A stretch of DNA of 64,000 bases from Hexactinellida sp. DTS-2022 (Eukaryota > Porifera > Hexactinellida), in contig JAPNXP010000004.1 of the NCBI GenBank assembly GCA_028753945.1, forward strand, positions 3,286,001-3,350,000, given 5' to 3'. The translations under genes were made by a program, and so were the position numbers. Shown here in pieces: positions 32,627-45,364 of the stretch. The notes below the pieces were generated by a model, which ran no database searches, was not told where the DNA came from, and worked only from the letters and a program-made list of their open reading frames with translations. The stretch's first letter is position 1. The number at the start of each line of letters is the position of its first letter.

Positions 32627-34930
32627 GGGGACGCAGCATTTGTTAGAATTTTGAAGCATGCATTTGTTAGAATCATTTTTATGACTAACTTGCATTTGTT
32701 AGAATCAGTTTTATGGTCGACTTGCATTTGTTACAATTGTTTTATGACTAACTTGCATTTGTTACAATTGTTTTATGACTAACTTGCATTTGTTAGTATT
32801 GTTTTACGACTAACTTGCATTTGTTAGAATTGTTTCTTATACCTATGTCTTAAGTTATGGTGCACAAAATAACCTGATTTGCTAACAGTATACGAAATGG
32901 TTTATTATACTTAAGAACACAACAATTACTCTGGATATTAATGAATGAATATTTGGAACATGTTCTGAATATTCGAGCGACATATAGGACAAAATTGGCT
33001 TAGGTCTTGTATCCTCTGGCTGCATACATACAGCAACCAGATGCCTGCAAGGCATGAATATCCAGGTGTCTGTTCAGGACTCTGAACAATCAATACACTT
33101 TTTTTCATCTGGAGTTTCTTCTGATTCGTTGTCCGAATACTCTATCGCTTGAAGTCAGAGAGCTAAATGAATATGAATTTCCAATCGTATGGCTAATAGC
33201 TTCCAGGAACTGCCATGGATTATAATCGCCATCAATTAACTTTTGCTTGCATCTATCCCTTTGTTCGAAATTATTTAAATCCTTCTTTTTCTGTAGCCTA
33301 CTGATTTGCCTGCTCTGACACAAACGTCCTACATCGTTGTCCACATTCTGAATTATGTTGTTTAGTACTCCTATAAAAGTCCAAATCCTTGGATGACTTG
33401 TACGTATGTTGGTTTTTGTTTTGAATGATAACTTTCTGCGCGTTGTTGGTTGCAATGTTGAGGTCATTGATAGAAAGTTCTTCTGGAGATATTCGGATTA
33501 ACCATCTTCTTTTGAAATATTTCTTTAGTTTTTCGAGTTTGATTTTATCCGAATTTTTTACATTAGTTGGCATCTGAATAAAATCAAAAGTGGGAATAAT
33601 TAAGGGATGTGGCAAAAATGGAATCGACATTAATGTTTAATAAATTTTTCAATTTCTTGTTTTTCACGATATCCCTCGAATAGACTGAGTTCTTGGGTTT
33701 TCTCCCAAATCCGCTGGGTGAAATGAAACCATCATCCATAAAGCTTTAGCTGGGGATAGGTTACTCTAAAATCATTTCGGGGGCCTTCTTCCTATTCTGA
33801 CATCGATGCCTGAGGTCTAAATTTAGGATTGTTATGTCGGACGGATTCTAATATTGCTTGATATAAATCTTGTCTCTTTAGGTCAATAAACAATGAATTG
33901 CAGGTGACTGTGTTTTTTCCACTGAAATGAAAATTATCCACAACTGATAAAATTGCATGGCGACCGTAAAAAATTTGCCATCATATTGTATGTTAGTAAC
34001 ATTCAATACAAACTCGCTCATTGAATCTGAATAGAATACCACACCAGTTTCGTTACCCACTGTTACGCTAAATTAAAAAAACTTCCCGAAAGTATTAGTC
34101 GATATAATTTCACTAAATTATAAAGCTGTTTGAGGGATCCTAGGTTCTAAGGTTTTTCTCGCTCGAAACATCGTATTTTCGCATTCTGAAATGAAAATTT
34201 CACATGTCCTGGATTATCTCTTGTAACATCATCGAATATCTTCCTTAGATTCGTTTGCGAATTTTTTGTTTTACATTTCCTCTGGAGGGCAAATAATTAA
34301 TTTCGGTATGCCTCGGTGTTGTGGTTCTGAAGCTTTCAAGGTGTAATTAAATCCCTTTCAGGATTAAGTTTGCACGTTGCTTTGCAGCCATCTCTGAACA
34401 ATACACATCTTAAATAAACAAAATTATTCTTTATTTAGATGGATGTATTTATTTCCATCTGATGTAATTAAATCTTTCTCTGTATTATTTTATTGTATAT
34501 TCCTTTTAAGTTATCGTACGTGTAAACCACGCCAATTGTTGTTGTTATATATAATTCTGAGAGGAATCCTATCAGAAATGAAACTGATGTTTTGTTTCTG
34601 GAAAATTAGTGACAAATGGTAATATTTTTGTTGACACCCTAATAGCTTTGTTGACACCCTAATAGCTTTGTTGACAGAGTTTGTTTATAATTGTGAAATG
34701 TACACTTCAATCTTCATCGGTTTCCAGAAACAGGTAGAAATTAAACTTAGAAAATATCAAATATCAAATCAAAAATTAATTATACCAATCAAGTGGAAAT
34801 ACAAGTCGATCAAAAAACAATTCTAGCAAATGCAAGTTAGCCATAAAACAATTCTAACAAATGCAAGCTAGTCATAAAACTGATTCTAACAAATGCAATC
34901 AGTTGAAATTCTAACAAATGCATGCACCCC
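32627..34930 (-). mobile_element. MULE 2 with arrayed terminal repeats, 8-bp duplication
   Basis: Both outer ends begin GGGG (inverted) followed by GCATTTGTTAGAATT. The left terminus has about six copies of a ~31-bp unit (GCATTTGTTAGAATTGTTTT, ATGACTAACTT) and the right about four inverted copies. CAAAATCC flanks both sides (32619-32626 and 34931-34938). The interior encodes a FLYWCH finger and MULE transposase, both decayed. The host is a LINE. Confidence 0.87.
33105..34470 (-). pseudogene. MULE 2 transposase with FLYWCH finger, decayed
   Basis: Near 34470-34320: LITSDGNKYIHLNK and RCVLFRDGCKATCKLNPE (FLYWCH-type finger). 33630-33298 encodes MSIPFLPHPLI and SPEELSINDLNIATNNAQ; 33467-33105 encodes IRTSHPRIWTFIGVLNN, QISRLQKKKDLNN and GDYNPWQFLEAISHTIG, the MULE C-terminal segment. 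Stops and frame changes occur throughout. Homologous to the MULE 1 protein but clearly a different subfamily, given the different end sequences. Confidence 0.8.
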
Positions 34931-34938
34931 CAAAATCC

Positions 34939-37276
34939 TTCTGGAGTGTGGCAAATGGCGAGTATGGGTAAATATGTATTTATATCTACGGTACGCATAA
35001 TAATTGTATAACTAGGAGTAATAAATCTACTCCGTGGATTCCAAAAATCCTTTCAGTTTTTTTGTTCAATCCTTTAAAATTGAAAATGACATCATTTATT
35101 GATTTATTATTATTTTATTTGGGGCATTAATAATTAATTATTAACCACTCTATAAATACATCATCTGTGGCATAGCACTAGTTGCATTATCTTAGGTTAG
35201 TATTCTAACAATAAGAAATAATACCATATATGAGATACTGTTATTTAATAAATCAGTTACTAAATACTGTGCAATTTCGACTATGCCCCTTTGGGAAAAC
35301 CCCTGCTGATCAAAGTTTCATAAAATAATTCAAAACTGAAATTATCCGGACTGTAGATTTCTGACCTTTTTCACTGGTTCTAACGAATAACTGCGTACTA
35401 TGAATTGACTAGACACATATTAATTCTTTAAAACCTTCCATAAGTTATAATATTATATAAAATATTAAAAATGAAGCTTGTAGTGTCTTGATATAACCTT
35501 AGTACCTCTAAACGATTTGTACAAGTACAAAGTAGCTAATACATAAGATATGGACTAATAAATCATTCACATTGTTGCTAAATCATGTCTTTACTTTATT
35601 ATCGAGGTAAAATTTCAGAGCACCTTAAAGGCATTTGCCATAATATACAATCGGTATAATTCATTGATGCGGAATTATTTGAAGGAGGAAAATCTGTACG
35701 TGAACCCAATAGGGATTTACCCGAGAAATTCTAGCCCAACAAGTCATCCCAGACATCAAATTAAGTGCCAACCAGGCACCCAAATGGAATCACACCTCAA
35801 GTACTTTTGCACCTCATTCTCAACCGATGCCTGGCTGGCACCTAAAGTGCCGGCTAGGTATGTAGATTAACCCATTCCACTAGTACAAGCTATAACAATT
35901 AATATTATAGTAAATAATTATTCGCTGTAAACAATATGGGAATTATTTAATTAATCTAAATCCTCAAAATGGGCAAACAAAATCCGTTAAATTTATTTGA
36001 AAATACATTTTGGCGCCTTTGGGCTGCCGTAGAATAATTTTGATTGAAAATTAGATAGATAACCAATTAAAGATTCCCAACTATTCAACTCCCAATTGTT
36101 ACATTTTAAGATCGGTTGACGGAATATTTGGTTACATTATATTACAATTATCCTGCAAAACAATTTCCGTCAAATAAATTTATCCTTAAATTGTTTTACA
36201 AAAATCAAAGTTGTTTAATACATGAAATTTAGTCCACGTATTACGTATAATACGTATTGTAGTATAAGTAGAAAACTAAGGTTGTCATTTTCTTAAAGAG
36301 TAAATTGATTGAAGGGAATTATATACTTTTGCAATAAAATGTTAGCTGTCACAATATACCTATCATGTATAATAATAGCACCATTTGTATATTTACACTG
36401 TTTATTTCTATCCAATTTATTATACGCTTATTAAACAATTTAGCAAAAAATATTCAAATAGTATATAGATATACATATTAATGCTTTGAATTACCTAAAA
36501 ATCATGTTTAATTACCATGCCAACTTAAGTCATCAACAATAGCTATTTGTGTTATAGGCATTTCATTTTGATAACTTTCAGACTAATGTGTTTGGCATGT
36601 TTTAGTTCAATTTGAGTTATTACCTCATCATTCCACATTGTGTTCTGGTAATCTAACATGTCCACGTGAGAGATCATTCCTTCATCGGCAGCGATGAGCC
36701 AGTGATCAACAATGTCAGTCGAGCATGAGTTGTTTCACACGTACTATATATTGCTACATATCTAAAGCATCTATTATCTATGTCTCCGTCTTTCATAATA
36801 TGAACATTATACAGTCCCTACAACCTTCTATTACTAACTATGCGTTCCACACGAATTCCAGATTAGGCGAAAGATTTTATAATCTTGCTAACGAGGTTCT
36901 ACTATAAATCGTTTGTTATGTTGAATTTAATTGCTTTAGTTGGTGTAATTATATTGAAAACTTAATAGGATCTGGCATATATTCTGCTTCTATGTGTTTA
37001 ATAATTTTTTATCCTTTGCATGTTTATGTTAAATACCCGACTGTTGTTACTCTTTATTATAACTAGTCTTAGCCGTGTGCATGTTCAACTTTTTTAATTT
37101 GTGTGATTTCCACGTATACCCCAAAATTATCAGCCACTTATTACTTGTCCATTTGGATATTTTAGCACATTAGCTCATCATCACAGTGTAGAAAATAGGC
37201 GTAATAGCAAAAATTTCACAATATTATTTATTGAATTCTTATTTTCCATATTATAGTTTAATATCAATGGATGAAT
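34939..37276. other. AT-rich stretch; LINE remnant at its left edge
   Basis: The first ~40 bp extend the LINE upstream of MULE 2. Beyond that no frame of interest. 35760-35865 carries a short inverted GCCAACCAGGCACC / GGTGCCAGCC pair. Nothing else seen. Confidence 0.45.
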
Positions 37277-37332
37277 AATATGCAATTTGAATCCATTAAA
37301 TTGGTACCTGAGCCAAGTATCATCAATTTCAA
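37277..37332 (+). CDS. Candidate MFAP1 exon (weak)
   Basis: The open frame encodes QFESIKLVPEPSIINF before a strong donor (AA-GTAAGTATA). The KLVPEPSII stretch resembles the 'RHIHEPEIMES' segment of MFAP1, and its phase (two bases left over) suits the next candidate exon, which begins with one. The acceptor side is unclear: a stop lies just after the nearest TATAG. Treat as suggestive. Confidence 0.3.
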
Positions 37333-38782
37333 GTAAGTATATTTTTGGATAACAATTAAATTGTTGAAAAAGCGAAAGATATGTGCGAATTAAAATTGCT
37401 ATTCTACATTCAAATTGCTCTTCTGTCTAATTTGAACTATTTTGCATGCTATAGTATACCATTGACTGAGAAATTACAAGGATTACACAGTGGGCATTTT
37501 CAGGAGTGTAAGTGGAAATAGGAAAAACTATGCTAGATAGACCCTAATGAAGTATTATTGACATATAGGTTATCGGTAGCTGCAAACTGAATAGCAATAT
37601 CAAAAATGATATATGTAGTCTCCTAAACGAAGTTCTAGACGATTAATGATAAATCAGTCATAAATCATATTTTAGGTTTGTTAAACAAAAATTTATTGTT
37701 CATCCATGATTATTGATTATAATTCTTGAACCTGATATAATTTTTCAAAAATAGTTAAAATCCTAATATATTATGTTTAAAAGTCATTAGATGACCCCAG
37801 TCGCGCCCTTTCGCGCATCTAGAATACTTTTAATTTGAAGGTATCATCATAATCTTTCATTTAAAATGTAAACCAATTGCTCATGATTGCTCTCAAAAGT
37901 TCTTGAACAATATTGGAATTAGTAAATACGTCCGAATCATAAAATTCTGGTCGGAATGTATTATAATTTTGACTATATATGAAGTTTCATACAATGCCAA
38001 TGCCAATGATAAAGCTAACTTGTATATTTCATCAACATATTATAATTTGTTGAATTTTGTATGACTTTGGTACTGCAATTCTGAAACCACAAAAATTGTT
38101 TTTTTAGAATTGTTGTAACATGATGATCTCATTACACATACGTAACTCTTGATCTTGAATGTTTCTCAGCACAATAAATTGGATTTTTAGGTTTTCATGT
38201 ATGCTGAAAACGATGTCAATAATATCGAGTCAATCTGAGGCGCTCGAAAAATGCTCTATTTCCACTTGTTTGCCCACTGTGGCCGGTTACATTTAGATTC
38301 GATTGTTTTTGGAATCAATTTTCTTACCAATGTTCGTCTGTTTTCCAATTTGGGATCTCTGAATATTCGCGATGTGATTAGTGTTGCACCTTTTTGTTGA
38401 CACATTTGACAAAAAAATGCTTAGTGTGGACTCAATCTATATATGTTTTATTTAATTTGTAATTGTTTTTTGAACCGCCCTAGGGCGCCCAAACCAAATT
38501 TCTGCTAATTTACATATGGACGTGAAAAATATCGAACTGATTTTTATTTTTTCCATTGTGAACATTCAACACAATTGACTAATTTCCCTTTTATTTTACA
38601 GCAAATATTTATTTATCATAATTTAAATTCATATAGCTAATATATTTAACAGATACTAGTTGCTACGGGTTAAAATTTTTCAGAAGTGTTTATGGAAGCA
38701 TGTAGCAAATATATGAGGCTATTTCATCAAAAGTCTGCTCGAAATACGTCATTAACAGAGAATGTGCATAATACATCAGTCC

Positions 38783-39095
38783 GTATATAGGGTAATAGCG
38801 ACCCTGTACTTGTACAAATGGTTTCAAAAGCTATAAATGTATATAAAGATCCTACAAACTGCGTACAAGACACATTATACATTAATTAACTTATGGAAAG
38901 CTATCAATAAATGTCAATTCATACTATATAGTTACTGAATTATTTGTATTAGCCTCCTAGGTGTAATAACTTTGTTCTTGTTTCCATAAAAAATGTTAAC
39001 ATAAGTTAGAGTAGCTATTGCAGTGTAATACATAGGGCGTAGCCTCGAGTTAAAGATTGGTATCATGTATTATGAGTCATCATAGGAGTGCCTTT
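38783..39095. repeat. Dispersed ~330-bp repeat, copy 2
   Basis: Second copy of the repeat at 31555-31890, same orientation. The rest of 37333-40077 is AT-rich with nothing recognised. Confidence 0.75.
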
Positions 39096-40077
39096 TGGGA
39101 CAATTTTGATAATGTTTAAGGAAAATACTGATTCTGTGTAAATTATTGGTAGAACCTTGGCTCTACCAAAACTACCGAAGCCTACGCACATGATACATTA
39201 TCAATTTATTAATTAGCATAAAATATAGAGTGATAAATATTTGATTATTATTGACCCATATTAATAATATTCAAAATAAATGAATGATGATGTCATTTTA
39301 CATATTTCTTGTTGGTTGAAAAAAACTAACAATATTTTTGGATTCTACGGAGTCAATTTCCTATCTGTACTAATGCAACTTTTATGCCTACCATTATCGT
39401 AAATACCTATCACCCATAAATAAATTTATACAATGTTAATTTCTGGTGGAAATAGAGTCATTATAAATCTTCTCACGGAATCGAATTCCTCTTATTCAAA
39501 TTACTTGGACAGATACCTTTCTATGTTTTAGAATCCGGATATAATTGTGCCGATTTATTTGTCGCTACACTTACACCACCTGAGACATATTGACTGTTTC
39601 AATTTGGTAGCGGAAATCTCAGAAAAGTTAATTCGCATTTGGTGAATGTCCTCTTATTTGTTGAATACAATACGTGGTCGATCTGTTTTGATGATTAGAA
39701 CAGTGGTCCAAACGGAGGCAATATCTCCCCCTTGGACGAATTAGGATTTCTGGGGGACTAAAATCCTGCTCACAATAAAGGGGTCTCATTATCTCGTAAG
39801 GCTAAATTTGCTTTATTGAAAAGTTGTGGTCTTAAGGTATAATTTAGATTATTCGATATATTGTATAAAGTATCTGTTGACTTAATAATCACTTATTTGA
39901 TTTCAATTACAATTATGCAAATTTAAGTTGTCGAATACTTCTGTTATCTGCCAATAACGGCCATTTTCGTCATGTCTTTGGCGAATTGTGCAATATTTTC
40001 AGTGGAACTTGTCCCTTGTTTATATTATTTTGATTTATTTCCACAATTTATACATTTTTTGTTTTCTTGGGATTTAG

Positions 40078-40108
40078 TGATGAAAATGAAAGATATCTAG
40101 ATGAACAG
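40078..40108 (+). CDS. Candidate MFAP1 micro-exon (31 bp)
   Basis: Acceptor TCTTGGGATTTAG, donor CAG-GTGAGT. One base then DENERYLDEQ, ending in phase 0. The next MFAP1 exon (52692) also starts in phase 0 with EIAIKRQMMKQ, so the join reads YLDEQ-EIAIKRQMM, like the acidic 'DEEEIERRRQMM' run of MFAP1. Supported by phase and composition only. Confidence 0.42.
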
Positions 40109-41073
40109 GTGAGTACAATTTTTGAAATTGTTTGTCCTTATACTATTTTTATTTTATTTTCATATTAAAAAATTGTTAATTTGATGGGAATATGAATATA
40201 ACTAAATGTAATTATTTTGTTATTAATAATGCCAATTCAGATTATATTATTTTTTGAATTGTGACGATTGAGAGATGTGTAAATTACCTCTTTCAATGAT
40301 CAGTTGCTCCTAATACTCCCAATTGACATTTATTTGAACCAAATAATTCGAATTAACAAATCTTTTGGTGTGTGACATTAATGTTTATTCTATTAAGTAT
40401 TTATGGTTGTTATTTCAGGGCCAAATGTATTTTTAACCAACTTTGGCTGTCTTACTAAGATTATAGTTCTTTTTATAATCAGTGCACCCGGGGAAAAACC
40501 AGAGTTAACGTTTCTTGCTCGGTCCTAACACGGGTTATTAGTCTAATTATACAGGGCATGCCCCAGATTTATTATAAATGCCCCTCCTCAGCCCCCATCC
40601 TGCTTTATGGTATAAATCACTCACTTTAAGGCTTTACTATGACAAATAGCTGTGCCTCGTGATATTTCTCTTCAATAATTATTGATCTCTTCTATATTCA
40701 TTTCCAAATCGGAATAGGAGTGATTGATTGGGTGATTATTAGATTTGATTGATTTATATATATTGATTGAGTGTTCTGATAAGTGTACATATTTAGATGT
40801 AAATATGTAATATTTATTGAGAAATATTTACCTCGTAAATACTTGCACCTCAAATTTCCACAGTCTAATTTCTAATAGGATGTACCATAGCCTACTCTAT
40901 ATAAGGCCTGAGTCCGCCTGACTACTACTTTAAATTTCGGCACCAGGGATGCACTAGTAGATGAGAGATAAAAATTAACCACAACTTTTATTTTTATTAG
41001 TTTTGATAATAACCAACCATCAGGTTAAAATATTGTTTCGTTACCACCTATTGACTTTGATATTTTATTTAAT

Positions 41074-41240
41074 GGGAATACTTATCCACCGATTATCGGT
41101 AGCACCGATCATCGGCGTTTGTATTAAAAAACCTCGCTACTTTCTACCGATTGTTTTTTTTATGTTTATAAAAAACATCATCTGTAGAAAGTAGCGAGGT
41201 TTTTAATACAAACGCCGATGATCGGTGGATAAGTATTCCC
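41074..41240. repeat. Hairpin element (167 bp) just upstream of the P4 ATG
   Basis: GGGAATACTTATCCACCGAT... is mirrored by ...ATCGGTGGATAAGTATTCCC. Inner parts (CGATCATCGGCGTTTG, AACCTCGCTACTTTCTA) also pair. The left arm has ~17 extra bases. A foldback insertion lying 30 bp before the start codon. Confidence 0.85.
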
Positions 41241-41270
41241 TTATTTAATTAAGTAGCTTATTTTCTCAAA

Positions 41271-43514
41271 ATGCCGAACAGTTGTTCAGCACTCGGATGC
41301 AAAAGTAATTATACTAAAGAGGAACATATTCCCACTTTCAAGATGCCTGAAAATCCTCCAGACGTGAGACATGCATGGATACGAGCTCTTCACAGAGAAG
41401 ATATTGGTCATCTTAACTTCTTAAGGCAGTGTATGTGTGTTGAAGCATTTTCACGAGGAGGACATCTTGTCTACTCACAAAGTTCCAAACGGAGACGGAA
41501 CATTCACAAAAATTCTCCGCGCCAGGCCAATGCTTAGAGAAGGTGCCATTCCTAGTTTACTACCTGGGTCCATCTTACTATTCTAGTTCCAGTTCTAAGA
41601 GAACTTGTCTATCATTCGACTCAAAATAGGATTATTTCATAAACCAGCCTCTGCATCTTAGCTTACAGTCTGAAGAAGAAAAGAAAGAGAAGTTTATTGT
41701 CAGAACGATGCATGATCTAAAGGGTTAGTTGAATTTAATTTCTATACCTGTTAATTGGTCTATATTATCTCTCAACGACCATTGTGTTAACTTTGTCCAC
41801 ACTGAAATTGTCAATCATACCGTTTCTGCCAACACGTATCTAATATTGACTCGAGTTTAAACACAGCTGCCTTTGTTTATGGCAAAAATAATTCATTATC
41901 ACTTCACAGCATAGATGATATTCGACAAGTTGAAACAGTTTTGTCTGAAATTGCTCTTATATTTACACACAAGGGAAGTGATTCCAAAGTTCATTTCATC
42001 TAACCCGAGCTAAAGATTATGTTCAAGAAATAATGAATGCTTTGTCATTAGTTAGCAATTGCGACGACAGTACAAGTACGAAGTTTCTCGATCTAGGTCG
42101 ACTTCAATTTATTATGTGTCAGTTTGAGAATCGTTTTATTCCCAAAACAAGACGTAATACCTTGTAATTACACAAATCATTGCGTTAAAAACTCATCTAA
42201 TTTCACCTTCTTGTTATAACTACCTCCAAAGTTAGACTATATATCTCTTCCACATTATCGCACTTTAGAAAAACTTTATTCTTCATTTGGCCTTGAAAAT
42301 GAATTCACTAGTTATCTTATTCAGGCTATATCCTTTTTTTCTCAAGAACAAAAAATGTAATAATTCAAATGGATGAAATACATATAAAATCTGATATTTC
42401 TTACAAGGGTGGATGGATTTTTGCCTCAAATTTAACCCCGGAAGATCCGACAAAGACTGTTTTGCGATTATGGTTTCAAGTTTGCATAAAAAATGGTCTA
42501 GCATCGTAAGTTTTCTTCCGTGTGGATCAATAACTGCTGGAAGAATATTTCCAATTATTAAATCCTGCATTTAGATCTTTAATATTGTGGTTTACGGGTG
42601 CAAGTTATTCAACAGACAATTACCCTTTAAACTTGATTATTTTTAAACTTTTTCACCCTATGGCAAGTTAGAAACACAAGTTCCACACCCATATGATGTA
42701 GACAGGAGACTTTTCCTAACTTTTGACTTCGTACACATACTTAAAAGTATTCGTAACAACTGGCTTAATCAGAAAAATTATAACAAAACTTTGAATTCCC
42801 CGACCTAGGAAATTTTAAAGTTGATTGTTGTAGTTTTCCACTTTGACCTTGTTCAGCATCTTTTGAGGTTGTACGACTTCTTTATAATTCTGAGCGTGAG
42901 AGTTTAGCTAATCTAGCTCCTCATTTGACTGTAAAATCATGTTATCCTTCAAGCATTGAACGTCATAATGTGAAATTAGTTTTAAAGGTCATCAACGAAC
43001 TGACATGTGCTGGATTAAAATTAGAGAATGAACTGCGTGATCAACAATTCCAAAATTGTACATCAGAATTTGTGAGTATAATTCTTATGTCTGGAAAATA
43101 TTTAATGTAAATACACCATATATGGACATTCGTTTGAACGATGATTTATATCGACCTTTGAGTCATATAATGACGATCGATTTGCTTTTCTAATTAAAAT
43201 TGTCTTTTTGTTGGATGCTTGGCAGGCTTTTGGCCCCCAAAGTTGGGAAATTAACCAAACAGACTTTTACTAGCTTTAGGCATGCGTGTATTGCTTTTCA
43301 GGAGATTACTAACTATCTAACTGGCTGTTGTGTTTTTGATTTCTTATTGACTTCATTTTTACAAACTGATCCATTAGAACATCACTTTGGACTTTACCGA
43401 ATGATGTCTGGCTCTAATTATCATATCTCCTACCTGCAAATTCTTGAGACTGAACGCCGGATTAAGGTTTATAGTATCCTAAGTATGTTCTCAAGCCAAC
43501 ATCTATATAGTTGA
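41271..43514 (+). pseudogene. P4 transposase pseudogene (THAP / P-element type)
   Basis: Starts MPNSCSALGCKSNYTKEEHIP, with HAWIRALHREDIG and CVEAF completing the THAP finger. After frameshifts, IIQMDEIHIKSDISYKGGW, TPEDPTKTV, LTFDFVHILKSIRNNW, SSIERHNVKLVLK and QTDPLEHHFGLYRMMSGS mark the catalytic region in order. The C-terminus after about 43514 is missing. Many stops. Close to P3 in the THAP segment and distinct from P1/P2. Confidence 0.83.
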
Positions 43515-43581
43515 TAAAGAATGTTATTAAAACATATATCAGTTACTTGTGACATTATTATTTACTATATTTCAACATCAG

Positions 43582-44170
43582 GGCCCGTATTCACTAAGAT
43601 TACTTAGTACTTAGGTACTAAGTATATACTTAAGTACTAAGTACGTACTTAGTTAAGTACATACTTAAGTCGTATTCACTAAGAAATATTGTTGTACTTA
43701 AGTACATACGTACGTACTTAAGTACGAAATTGAATTATATTTATTGAATTATATTTAATAGCATAGCATATTAGTGTATGGAATGCTATTGTAATAGCTT
43801 GCTGTATTCTTTTAACTTTAAAAAGAATATTCTCAATGAAGTTCCTGTGATTTTTGTGCTTGAGAAAAAACAGACTTTTAGAAAACAACAACCAATTGTA
43901 ATAAATGTTGAAAATAGAATCATAAACTTCCCCTAAAGTAAAGCAAGTACTACTAGAAATCTAATACAATGTTCTAATTAAACACCAACTTCTAAATAGT
44001 CAATAAAAGAAAATTCTTATAAGTTAAGTCAACTTAGTAGGTTACTTAAGTTTTGTACTTAAGTATGTACTTAAGTACACACTTAAGTACACACTTAAAT
44101 CTTAGTGAATAAGACTTAAGTACATACTTAGTACTTAAGTACGTACTTAACTTCTTAGTGAATACGGGCC
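43582..44170. mobile_element. PIF/Harbinger-like MITE in the 3' part of P4
   Basis: GGCCCGTATTCACTAAGA at the left, CTTAGTGAATACGGGCC at the right, CAG on both sides (43579-43581 and 44171-44173). Next to each end are arrays of overlapping ACTTAAGTAC / TAAGTACGTACTTA palindromes. A 3-bp duplication and a GGGCCCGTATTCAC-like end are typical of Harbinger-type MITEs. Confidence 0.72.
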
Positions 44171-44326
44171 CAGAACAGGAAAAGACTGGGAATATTTAAC
44201 TACTAGTAATATTAGTATAATTGAAGACAAGCCATCTACCAACGGATCCATGGTTCGTTAGTAGTCAGGCCTTATATAGAGTAGGCTATGCATGTACATT
44301 GTTTTTAGAGTGTATCACATAGCGCA

Positions 44327-44615
44327 TCAAAAAATAGGCCTGTTGCATGAGATTTTGAGACATTCCATTAGCAAACCATGGATGTGCTATAAGAAATTAT
44401 ACAGTGATATTTTGAGATACTATAAAAGGAATTTTTGGCTTATTTTTACTTTTTATTAAGAATTTAATTTAAGAATGACACGCGTGAGATTTTGAGACAT
44501 TAGTACTAGCAAACCATGGATATGCTATTAGAAATTATGCAGTGATATTTTGAGACGCTATAAAAGGAATTTTTGGCTTATTTTACTTTTTATTATGAAT
44601 TTAAAATTTTGGGAC
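44327..44615. repeat. Tandem pair of a ~145-bp repeat
   Basis: Two copies (about 44335-44470 and 44485-44615) share GAGATTTTGAGACATT, GCAAACCATGGAT, CAGTGATATTTTGAGA and AAAAGGAATTTTTGGCTTAT. A single inverted copy is at 49000-49150. Confidence 0.8.
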
Positions 44616-45364
44616 TCTAAAGATAAACCAGATACATAGATGTGCTAGAAGCTGGTATATGACAATTTCTGACTTCATTACCTGTTTTGGACCTCTCACT
44701 ATATGTTATATTCTATCTGCAATATGTATCCCTTTTAAATTAACTTAAATTACTGATAATTAGAGCAAGTTATACCAGTAGCCCAATTTCCAATGTACAT
44801 ATATCTGATTTGACTATTTTTCCTAATCTAATAATTTCCCAATTCAGCATATGGTTATAATACCAACAATTGCAGAGGCACAACATTAATTAATTAAAAA
44901 CTAAAACAACTCTTATAAACAAACAGAATAAATATACTAAATTCATTTAAATTTAACATGATGATAAATACATAAACTAAATACAAAATTGATATAAAAA
45001 CCCCAAAGTACCCCACCTCCTCCTGCTCCATTGCCTCCGTCTCCTGTCAACCCTCCTCTTCAACCTCCTACTCCTCCTCTCCCGCAATAAGCACCTGAGA
45101 GTTAAAATCTGACCCTCTGCCACCCTTCTCTCCTCCATGTCCCTCCTCTCCCCTTCAAATCGCCTCAAGTAAAATAATAATAAATGCAGTAGTAATGTTT
45201 AAATTATGTAGGTTTGTTAGCTATTACTTAACTTTTTATAGCCAACATACGAAGTATAATATACAGTGTCATGTACGTCAATAGCCAACACTACTTTTTT
45301 GATAACGATTAACAAAATAATAGAAACAAAATATTTAGAACAAACTATGAAATTAAACAGTATT
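44616..45364. other. Stretch with a purine-rich coding-like patch
   Basis: On the minus strand 45168-44977 encodes an Arg/Glu-rich run (MRRFEGERRDMEERR...). Such runs occur at the C-terminus of Harbinger-type DNA-binding proteins, but composition alone cannot establish that. Otherwise nothing. Confidence 0.3.

Larger units (their letters stand above)
40886..44290 (+). mobile_element. P4: P-like element with terminal inverted repeats
   Basis: CATAGCCTACTCTATATAAG, then GCCTGA, at the left and the inverted GGCCTTATATAGAGTAGGCT-ATG at the right. Directly outside are GATGTAC (40879-40885) and CATGTAC (44291-44297), 6 of 7 identical, a likely remnant of the ~8-bp P-element duplication. Contains the THAP transposase pseudogene, a hairpin element at 41074-41240 and a Harbinger-like MITE at 43582-44170. 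Confidence 0.78.

Noticed and set aside
32636-32840. Regularly spaced ~31-bp repeats resembling a CRISPR array
   Set aside because: Units abut without unique spacers, recur inverted at 34810-34921, and form the ends of MULE 2; the DNA is eukaryotic.
44977-45168. Arg/Glu-rich 63-codon frame as a Harbinger DNA-binding protein
   Set aside because: Purine-rich low complexity alone; no Myb/MADF motif visible.
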